11,824 bases of DNA from Beijerinckiaceae bacterium (lineage in GTDB: Bacteria; Pseudomonadota; Alphaproteobacteria; Rhizobiales; Beijerinckiaceae), in contig DAIESR010000477.1 in NCBI GenBank assembly GCA_027346205.1, positions 1 through 11,824 of the forward strand. Reading direction: 5' to 3'. How positions within the stretch are numbered: the first letter of the stretch is position 1; every line of letters begins with the position of its first letter. Shown piece by piece: positions 6,651 to 11,824 of this stretch. Made by a program: the position numbers and the translations under genes. The notes below the pieces were generated by a model that saw only the letters and a list, made by a program, of their open reading frames with translations, did not search any database and was not told the DNA's origin.

Positions 6651-7388
6651 TCATCCGATTTGGCCCAGGACTGGAAAATAATCGAGCAAGAGTTCGGACA
6701 GCCGCGGCATGAAACCGCCTAGAAAAATGATGCCGGTGAAAATCAGCAGAACGCCTGAGATCTTCTCGACGAGCCAAATGCGCTTCTTCGCGGCGGCCAC
6801 CCAGCGCAGGACCGGCCGGGTGAAGATCGCCGCGAGCAGGAAGGGGATGCCGATACCCGCGGCATAGCTGACCAACATCAAAGTGCCGCGCCCAACCGAG
6901 GCTTGGGTTCCTGCCACCATGAGAATGCCGGCGAGCACCGGACCGACGCAGGGCGTCCAGCCGAAGCCGAAGGCGAGGCCGACGACAAAGGCGCTCACGG
7001 GTCCCGTCGGCCGCTTAGCGACCTCGAACCGGAGCTGCCGATAGAGAAATGGCACGCGGAAGGCGCCGAGGAAATGCAGGCCGAAGAGGATCAGCAGAAC
7101 CCCGGCGATCAACGTCATCGTGCTGGCATATTGCAACAGCAGCTGGCCGACGCGGGACGCAGTGGCACCCAGCAGAACAAAAATGGTCGAAAATCCCAGG
7201 ACGAAGGCCAGCGCGAGCCCGAGCACAGACTTTTCGGCTGCCGGCATCTTCCCGTCTCGTTCGACGCCCAAGGCCTCCGAGCCACCGAGAAAGCCGAGAT
7301 ACGCGGGCAGCAAGGGCAATAGGCAAGGAGAGGCGAAGGACAAAAGGCCTGCTAAAAATGCCCCCGACAGGCTCACTCCGAAGGACAT
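6651..7388 (-). CDS. soxV: SoxV, CcdA-type transmembrane thiol-electron transporter
   Basis: A 245-residue polytopic membrane protein of the CcdA/DsbD transmembrane family, with about six hydrophobic helices. It moves reducing equivalents from cytoplasmic thioredoxin to periplasmic partners. The two redox cysteines sit in the standard contexts F-A-S-P-C-L-L-P (C22) and G-W-T-P-C-V-G-P (C147). The ATG at 7388 gives the usual CcdA length and puts the first helix at the start. GGAG lies 12 bases upstream, which is far, and GTG codons upstream (7406, 7433) remain possible. It is the first gene of the leftward soxVW unit, with a good promoter and palindrome upstream. A general cytochrome c maturation CcdA would look the same by sequence; the position between soxW and soxS supports the Sox role. 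Confidence 0.9.
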   Translation of the reverse strand: MSFGVSLSGAFLAGLLSFASPCLLPLLPAYLGFLGGSEALGVERDGKMPAAEKSVLGLALAFVLGFSTIFVLLGATASRVGQLLLQYASTMTLIAGVLLILFGLHFLGAFRVPFLYRQLRFEVAKRPTGPVSAFVVGLAFGFGWTPCVGPVLAGILMVAGTQASVGRGTLMLVSYAAGIGIPFLLAAIFTRPVLRWVAAAKKRIWLVEKISGVLLIFTGIIFLGGFMPRLSELLLDYFPVLGQIG

Positions 7389-7439
7389 AATGGCTACTTT
7401 CTCCACGTCCAGCGTGTCAGCGACGCACCGCACAAAATA

Positions 7440-7476
7440 TTGCTGGCTTTTATATTCGAATACGTATATATATCAA
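7440..7476. promoter_or_regulatory. Divergent soxV / soxS promoter with overlapping palindrome
   Basis: Leftwards, TTGATA (7476-7471), 16 bases, TATAAA (7454-7449) form a strong sigma70-like promoter for soxV. A perfect 10-bp palindrome TATTCGAATA (7453-7462) fills half the spacer and touches the -10 hexamer, an ideal place for a repressor; the next bases hold another palindrome, ATACGTAT (7461-7468 region). Rightwards, TTGCTG (7440-7445) with GTATAT 18 bases on could serve soxS, much more weakly. The soxS/soxV intergenic region is a known SoxR target in Paracoccus, which supports the reading. The individual site assignment is mine. Confidence 0.6.
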
Positions 7477-7523
7477 ATACACATTTTCGGCATCTGAACC
7501 TTATCTTTTGCTAACAGGCCGCC

Positions 7524-7925
7524 ATGACGCGCTTTTTCAGGCACTTTTTTAAGCACTTGGTTATCAGTGGCTTAGTGGTACTCGGCGTGGTAACGGCGGC
7601 ATTTGGTGCCACGACTCGTTCGGCTCATTCGGCAGAGCTTTTTATGGTCGAGCGTGCGGGCTGTCCCTGGTGCCGGCGTGCCGATGCGGAAATTACGCCG
7701 GTTTATCCCAAGACCGACGAAGGGCGCTTGGCGCCTATGCGCCATGTCGACCTGTCTGCTGGCTTACCACCCAATATCGTCTATAAAAGCCCCGTACGAT
7801 TCACTCCCACCTTCATCCTGGTCAGTGGCAATCACGAAATCGGCCGCATTACTGGCTATATGTCGGAAGATGCCTTCTGGGGTCAGCTTACGGAGCTCAC
7901 ACGAAATCTCGCGCCACCGCACTAG
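7524..7925 (+). CDS. soxS: SoxS, periplasmic thioredoxin-like reactivator of the Sox system
   Basis: A 133-residue protein with an N-terminal hydrophobic leader or anchor (about residues 12-28, then S-A-H-S-A). It has a redox motif A-G-C-P-W-C-R (C47, C50) and a cis-proline segment F-T-P-T-F. SoxS in Paracoccus is a periplasmic thiol-disulfide protein that helps reactivate oxidised SoxYZ, and the CPWC site and size match. The ATG at 7524 has only a weak CAGG ribosome site. It is divergent from soxV and lies 43 bases before soxR on the same strand, so soxS and soxR are probably co-transcribed and under SoxR control. A glutaredoxin-like chaperone is the alternative description. Confidence 0.9.
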   Translation: MTRFFRHFFKHLVISGLVVLGVVTAAFGATTRSAHSAELFMVERAGCPWCRRADAEITPVYPKTDEGRLAPMRHVDLSAGLPPNIVYKSPVRFTPTFILVSGNHEIGRITGYMSEDAFWGQLTELTRNLAPPH

Positions 7926-7968
7926 AATCGGAAGGCCAAGGCGCACATTCAGATAATGGATTGTTTGC

Positions 7969-8346
7969 ATGCCTAAGATCGTTTCTGCTCGGATCGAAGA
8001 TGAGCTGCGCGACGGCCCAGAGTTTTCTCCTGAGCTCGACAAGCTGATGCACAATGCGCGCGATGCCAGCGATTTCCTCAAAGCCCTATCGCATGAGAAC
8101 AGACTTCTGCTCTTGTGCCTGCTCGCCGAGCGCGAGCGGTCCGTGACAGAACTCGAAAATATTCTGTCGCTGCGCCAGCCGACCGTATCGCAGCAGCTCG
8201 CCCGGCTAAGGCTCGACGATCTCGTCACCACGCGCCGCGACGGAAAGACCATATATTACAGCTTGGCGAATGAAAACGTGCGCCGCGTCGTCACGGTGAT
8301 CTACGACATATTTTGTGAGCGGCCCGAGCTTAAGATAAATAGATAG
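7969..8346 (+). CDS. soxR: SoxR, ArsR-family repressor of the sox genes
   Basis: A 125-residue cytoplasmic winged-helix regulator. The ArsR core begins at F-L-K-A-L-S-H-E-N-R (36-45), with the recognition helix around R-Q-P-T-V-S-Q-Q-L-A-R-L (69-80) and wing R-R-D-G-K-T-I-Y-Y (89-97). Its only two cysteines are C50 (helix 2) and C116 (last helix), 66 residues apart. This is the spacing of the persulfide-sensing pair in SqrR and BigR, so a di- or polysulfide cross-link between them probably releases DNA. The start ATG at 7969 has a weak ribosome site. It follows soxS and precedes the YeeE transporter, as in soxSRT clusters. Likely targets are the palindromes before soxV, soxY/soxA, soxC and the transporter. 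It is not the [2Fe-2S] redox regulator also called SoxR. Confidence 0.93.
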   Translation: MPKIVSARIEDELRDGPEFSPELDKLMHNARDASDFLKALSHENRLLLLCLLAERERSVTELENILSLRQPTVSQQLARLRLDDLVTTRRDGKTIYYSLANENVRRVVTVIYDIFCERPELKINR

Positions 8347-8525
8347 GGATTAAACTGAAAGATCGATTGCGCGCGGTTGAACCAGAACGGCGCTTGAATA
8401 TTCATTGCACACGTGATTTTGTTCGAAAAGTTTGGATTTTATCGAAATCGCGCTTGAGCGTTGCTGTATAATCGACGGGACAAGCGTAGGTCCCGCAGAA
8501 TAAAATTATTTGGAGGAGAAACGCC
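8347..8525 (+). promoter_or_regulatory. Promoter region of the YeeE-family transporter gene
   Basis: The 179-base gap after soxR has an exact TATAAT (8467-8472); the best -35 is weak (TCGAAA, 8442-8447, spacing 19). A perfect palindrome TGAATATTCA (8395-8404) lies about 60 bases upstream and uses the same GAAT/ATTC half-sites as the other candidate SoxR sites, in opposite order. A 6-bp stem (CGGGAC 8476-8481 with GTCCCG 8490-8495) would be at the start of the leader RNA. GGAGGAG stands directly before the start codon. No clear terminator for soxSR is seen. Confidence 0.45.
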
Positions 8526-9722
8526 ATGGACGGGATAAGTCCTTGGTGGCTTGCGTTCGCCGGTTTCGTGATTGGCGGGATGGTGGGATTTGCTGTCCGC
8601 CGCGCAAGACTCTGCACCTTCGGCGCACTCGAAGACGCCTTTGTCGGCGCAGACACTCGGCGGCTGCGAATCTATGGGCTCGCCTTGGGCGTGGCGCTCG
8701 CCGGCACGCAGCTCCTTATTCTCCTCGGCTACCTGCATCCAAGCCAAACGACTTACGTGCCCCCCGCCCTACCCTGGTTCGCCGAGCTTTTCGGCGGCCT
8801 CATGTTCGGGCTCGGCATGGCGCTCGTCGGGACTTGTGCCTTCGGTTCGCTCATTCGGCTGGGCGGCGGAGATCTACGCAGCCTCGTCACCGTCATCATC
8901 TTCGGCGTCGCCGCTTACGCGACTTGGCGTGGTGCTTTTGCCATCCTTCGGATCAACGTGATGGAGAGCATGGTTCTGCCTCTACAGGCGCGAGGCCGCG
9001 CGGATCTGCCGGCGCTGCTCGATCCGATTGTCCACATTGAGACAAGGCCATGGCTCACCCTGGCTGCCGTGTCAGTCCTCGTCGCACTAGCTTTCAAAGA
9101 CGCAAGGTTGCGCCGCGCGCATCGGCTTCTGACAGGCGGCATCGCCCTGGGTCTCGGCGTGACAGCCGGATGGTTCGCGACGGTCTCGCTCTCCGACCCA
9201 TTTGCCCATCCGGTGATACCGCAAAGCCTGACCTTCGTCTCGCCGGTCGCGAAGGCGCTCTATGGCTTCCTGTTCCAAGGAGAAGGTCTGGCGGATTTCG
9301 GTGTTGGAAGCGTCTTTGGCGTCGTGGCAGGAGCTTATTTCGCCGCCTGGCGGAGCGACGAATTCCACTGGGAAGCTTATGATGATCCGCGCGAGATGAA
9401 GCGCCATCTGGGCGGCGCGGTGCTGATGGGGCTCGGCGGCGTCATCTGCGGCGGCTGCACCATCGGACAAGGTCTCACAGCAGGCTCGCTCATGGCTTTG
9501 TCCTGGCCACTTACCGTCATCGGAATGGTCATGGGCGCGAGGCTCGGCATCGCAGTGCTGATGGAAGGCTCGATGATCGAGGCCTTTCGGCGCATTTCTT
9601 CCGCGCTCGCCATTCGAAGGAGACCGGGCGCCGTCGCGACGCGCATGTGCGACTCCGACAATTCAGCGCATCGGCTCACAACGCAACAGGACTCTCGGCC
9701 GAGCATGAGCCGTCCCAGCTGA
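8526..9722 (+). CDS. soxT: YeeE/YedE-family sulfur-compound transporter (SoxT-like)
   Basis: A 398-residue integral membrane protein of the YeeE/YedE (DUF395, sulf_transp) family. Its thiosulfate-transporting member TsuA passes the ion along conserved cysteines. Here there are two YeeE-like halves: C30 in R-L-C-T-F-G-A, C104 in V-G-T-C-A-F-G and C308/C311 in I-C-G-G-C-T-I-G-Q-G, all in glycine-rich membrane segments as in the family. About ten or more hydrophobic segments fill residues 8-350. The last 45 residues are polar, Ser/Arg-rich and look unconserved. The ATG at 8526 follows GGAGGAG. The soxS-soxR-yeeE order matches the soxSRT arrangement reported in Pseudaminobacter, hence the symbol. 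The cargo (thiosulfate, sulfite or a sulfane species) and the direction cannot be read from sequence. Confidence 0.88.
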   Translation: MDGISPWWLAFAGFVIGGMVGFAVRRARLCTFGALEDAFVGADTRRLRIYGLALGVALAGTQLLILLGYLHPSQTTYVPPALPWFAELFGGLMFGLGMALVGTCAFGSLIRLGGGDLRSLVTVIIFGVAAYATWRGAFAILRINVMESMVLPLQARGRADLPALLDPIVHIETRPWLTLAAVSVLVALAFKDARLRRAHRLLTGGIALGLGVTAGWFATVSLSDPFAHPVIPQSLTFVSPVAKALYGFLFQGEGLADFGVGSVFGVVAGAYFAAWRSDEFHWEAYDDPREMKRHLGGAVLMGLGGVICGGCTIGQGLTAGSLMALSWPLTVIGMVMGARLGIAVLMEGSMIEAFRRISSALAIRRRPGAVATRMCDSDNSAHRLTTQQDSRPSMSRPS

Positions 9723-9740
9723 GCACATGATCTCGGGACA

Positions 9741-9791
9741 CTCGTCGCCGAACGCGCGCGTTGCTCCTCGGACGAAGGCGTCGGCGACGAG
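9741..9791. repeat. Inverted repeat between convergent soxT and ATPase genes
   Basis: Perfect 11-bp arms CTCGTCGCCGA (9741-9751) and TCGGCGACGAG (9781-9791) flank a 29-base centre that itself contains the 12-bp palindrome AACGCGCGCGTT (9751-9762). Position between two converging genes suggests a terminator, but there is no clean T-run on either side. It could also be a leftover of a palindromic repeat family. Confidence 0.5.
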
Positions 9792-9806
9792 AACCTTCTT
9801 AGCGGT

Positions 9807-11824
9807 TCAAGCGAGGACGAAGTGCTTGAACAGAACCAGCTTGATTTGGTCGATCGCCAGTGCGAAGGCCGCGGTCGCCGCCAGGACAAGGCCGACGACC
9901 GCCAATGGCAGCGGAGCCATCAGTACATGTCCGAGCGTGAGAAGAGCGGCGATCGCCAAATCGATGGCTGACGAGAGTAAGAGCCAAACGCTTGGTTGCG
10001 AACTCCAAAGACGGCGGCGTTCCCGAATCGAATAGATGAGAGCTTGACTGCCGATGACGAGGACGAGGAAGGCGAGCGTCCGCAGCTGATCGAGGCTAAG
10101 GCCGAACATGAACTTGCCGGTTGCGAGAACGGCCACCGAAAATGCCAATTTACAAAGGCCCAACGCGGTCGCGATGAGTGTGATCGACCCAAGCCGCCAA
10201 ATGTCCGGGTGCTCGGACGCAGTGGCACGGTCGGTGGTCAGCGACATGGTCAGAAAATCGCCAGTCACGAGGAGCAAGACCATAAACATAGGCGTGATGA
10301 GAATATCGTGCGTCATCACCAGCCCGGCGGCCAGGAAGAGCACCGTTTCGATCTTCTTCACGAGAGCATTCAAAGTATAGGTCAAGATTCGTTGGGATGT
10401 TCGGCGGCCTTCCTTGATCGCATCGACGACTCCGGCAAGCCCTGGTCGGGTAAGAACGATCGCCGCGGCGGCCTTGGCCACGTCAGTTGCGGTGGAAACG
10501 GCTATGCCGACTTGCGCCTGGCGCAGCGCGGCCGCGTCATTGGCGCCGTCTCCACACATGCCGACCGTGTGTCCGCTTTGCTGCAATCTCTGGACGAGCC
10601 GAAATTTGTCCTCTGGAAACACGCCGGCATAGACATCGAATGCGATCGGATCAGGCACTTCCGCAATCTTGTGGGTCGAGCAAATACGGTTTCCAAGCCC
10701 GACCGCCTGCGCCACATGTGCAGCGGTCTCTGGCGCGTCGCCAGTCACCATGATCGTGGTGACCCCCAAGCTCCGGAGTTCGTGGACAAGGCCGGCGGAA
10801 TCATCTCGCGGCGGATCGCTGAGACCGAGCAATCCGACAAGTTCGAGCCGGCCGGGCACACCCGCTGCGACAGCGAGGACGCGGTGTCCTTGTGCCGCCA
10901 TGTCGGTGGCGGATTCGAGAGCGGAATGAGGAAAAGTGGAAACCGGTTTTCCGGCGCAATCAAGTTTACGCAGATTGCGTAAACTTATCTGCCTATCCCG
11001 CTCTAAACTTTCGAAGTCGATCACGTTCATGACTTTGGATTGATTCAATCCAAAGTCATCGTGATCTAGAGACCCGGATGCGGCCGCAACGAGAGACATG
11101 ATCGCTTGCGGGGCGCCTTTCACGATCTCGAGTTGCTCGCCTGCCTTACTGAAAACGACTGCTGTCGTCCGCTTGACCGCGGGATCGAAAGGCACGAATT
11201 GCGAGACTTTGTAGTCGCCCAGCTCGGGATTGCCCCGAGCCGCACGGCGAATGGCCTCGTCGACCGGGTCCTGGCCGCCCTCCGAACTCGCGAGAGCCGC
11301 AAGAGCCAGCAATCTGTCCGATGTCGTCGGCGCGAAGGGCCGGACAATTTCGACCTGCAAGGCGTTCCGCGTCAAGGTTCCAGTCTTGTCGGCGCAAAGC
11401 ACGTCCATTGCCGCGATCTCGTTGATCGCGGCGAGGCGCGTGGGAAGGACACCGCGAAGGGCGAGCTTCCGCGATGTCAGCGCGCTCGCCAATGTGAAGG
11501 TTGCCGGAAGCGCGACCGGGATCGACGCGAGTATCGCGGTCAGCACCAACGGGATGAAGCGGTCCGACGGCGTGCCGATCGCATGCGCGTAAGCGATCAT
11601 GAAGATGACGACGGCACCGTTCAGCACGGCGAGATTGCGAACCAGTCTAACGATCGCATTCTGCTCGGCGCTTTCGTGACGCGCTATGCGGACCAGTTCC
11701 GCCGCACGGCCAAAGAAAGTTCGTTCTCCCGTCGCCGTCACTTCCGCCACGGCTTCGCCCCGCCGGATGATGCCGCCGGCGTAGAGCTCCGCGCCGGAGA
11801 CGGCCTCCACCGGCACCGATTCGC
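9807..11824 (-). CDS. P3A-like P-type ATPase, probably proton-exporting (N-terminus beyond the window)
   Basis: At least 671 residues are visible; the gene enters from the right edge within the actuator loop (E-S-V-P-V-E of the TGES-type motif). Numbering from the V at 11816: V-T-A-T-G-E-R-T-F-F-G (26-36), the membrane motif S-I-P-V-A-L-P (98-104), phosphorylation site D143 in D-K-T-G-T, nucleotide-binding K-G-A-P (233-236), M-V-T-G-D (356-360), hinge G-D-G-A-N-D (422-427), then about six hydrophobic segments (480-665). The T-F-F-G and P-V-A-L-P forms and an acidic residue in V-T-G-D-F-L-T-M (D520) resemble plasma-membrane H+-ATPases (P3A), not heavy-metal pumps. Residues about 249-303 are an extra segment encoded by a palindromic repeat (10918-11066). 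It converges on soxT and is not part of the Sox operons; acid export would suit a sulfuric-acid producer, but that link is inference. Confidence 0.85.
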   Translation of the reverse strand, partial: ESVPVEAVSGAELYAGGIIRRGEAVAEVTATGERTFFGRAAELVRIARHESAEQNAIVRLVRNLAVLNGAVVIFMIAYAHAIGTPSDRFIPLVLTAILASIPVALPATFTLASALTSRKLALRGVLPTRLAAINEIAAMDVLCADKTGTLTRNALQVEIVRPFAPTTSDRLLALAALASSEGGQDPVDEAIRRAARGNPELGDYKVSQFVPFDPAVKRTTAVVFSKAGEQLEIVKGAPQAIMSLVAAASGSLDHDDFGLNQSKVMNVIDFESLERDRQISLRNLRKLDCAGKPVSTFPHSALESATDMAAQGHRVLAVAAGVPGRLELVGLLGLSDPPRDDSAGLVHELRSLGVTTIMVTGDAPETAAHVAQAVGLGNRICSTHKIAEVPDPIAFDVYAGVFPEDKFRLVQRLQQSGHTVGMCGDGANDAAALRQAQVGIAVSTATDVAKAAAAIVLTRPGLAGVVDAIKEGRRTSQRILTYTLNALVKKIETVLFLAAGLVMTHDILITPMFMVLLLVTGDFLTMSLTTDRATASEHPDIWRLGSITLIATALGLCKLAFSVAVLATGKFMFGLSLDQLRTLAFLVLVIGSQALIYSIRERRRLWSSQPSVWLLLSSAIDLAIAALLTLGHVLMAPLPLAVVGLVLAATAAFALAIDQIKLVLFKHFVLA
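10918..11066. repeat. Palindromic mosaic repeat inserted in frame in the ATPase gene
   Basis: Three nested or tandem inverted repeats lie in 149 bases. (a) AGAGCGG (10918-10924) pairs with CCGCTCT (10998-11004). (b) Within it are a GGAAACCGGTTTTCC near-palindrome (10938-10952) and AAGTTTACGCA (10962-10972) with its exact complement (10976-10986). (c) GATCACG (11019-11025) plus a 15-base arm (11029-11043) pair with a 15-base arm (11045-11059) plus CGTGATC (11060-11066), a 22-bp stem with a three-base bulge and a one-base loop. The two-palindrome design and the GGAAACCGGTTTTCC core recall intergenic mosaic repeats (RIME-like) of rhizobia. It is read through in frame without a stop and adds about 50 residues to the nucleotide-binding domain. 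Confidence 0.75.

Noticed and set aside
9996..10982. Plus-strand open frame of 328 codons
   Set aside because: It is antisense to the ATPase, whose catalytic motifs are clear; the product is His/Arg/Asp-rich with no family likeness.
11019..11066. Insertion sequence or CRISPR origin for the ATPase palindromes
   Set aside because: There is no transposase, no repeat-spacer periodicity and no clear target-site duplication; a small palindromic mosaic element fits better.

Overview
The window is almost entirely a sulfur-oxidation (Sox) locus, followed by a partial P-type ATPase gene that converges on it. Codon use and the mostly high G+C, twin-arginine leaders on several periplasmic enzymes, a complete set of core sox genes and a rhizobial-style palindromic mosaic repeat suggest a thiosulfate-oxidising alphaproteobacterium, probably Hyphomicrobiales (Rhizobiales). 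Genus cannot be judged from the sequence alone.

Layout. (1) 1-4225, minus strand: soxY, soxZ, soxB, soxC and the 5' part of soxD, transcribed leftwards off the window edge. (2) 4226-4454: divergent control region. (3) 4455-5921, plus strand: soxA and soxX. (4) 5981-6010: strong hairpin shared by the convergent soxX and soxW ends. (5) 6053-7388, minus strand: soxV (CcdA-type membrane reductant carrier) and soxW (exported thioredoxin). (6) 7389-7523: second divergent control region. (7) 7524-9722, plus strand: soxS (periplasmic thiol protein), soxR (ArsR-family repressor) and a YeeE/YedE-family transporter (soxT-like). (8) 9807-11824, minus strand: a P3A-like cation (probably proton) ATPase without its N-terminus, whose nucleotide-binding domain carries an in-frame palindromic repeat.

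How it works together. SoxXA attaches thiosulfate to the C-terminal cysteine of SoxY in SoxYZ. SoxB hydrolyses off sulfate. SoxCD oxidises the remaining sulfane sulfur, and SoxB releases the second sulfate. SoxV carries electrons across the membrane to SoxW, and SoxS helps keep the SoxY thiol active. SoxR probably senses sulfane sulfur through two cysteines (C50 and C116) and represses the locus. The YeeE protein would move a sulfur compound across the membrane. All core genes soxXYZABCD are present, although soxD is cut by the window edge, so full oxidation to sulfate is expected.

Points that stand out: a well-formed promoter plus an ATTC-N8-GAAT operator between soxB and soxC, suggesting separate control of soxCD; a 10-bp palindrome inside the predicted soxV promoter; a perfect 22-bp palindrome before soxA; a SoxA with one heme motif; and the mosaic repeat translated inside the ATPase. 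No RNA genes, insertion sequences or CRISPR arrays were seen. I found no clearly undescribed multi-gene system; the novelty is in regulation and in the coding repeat.
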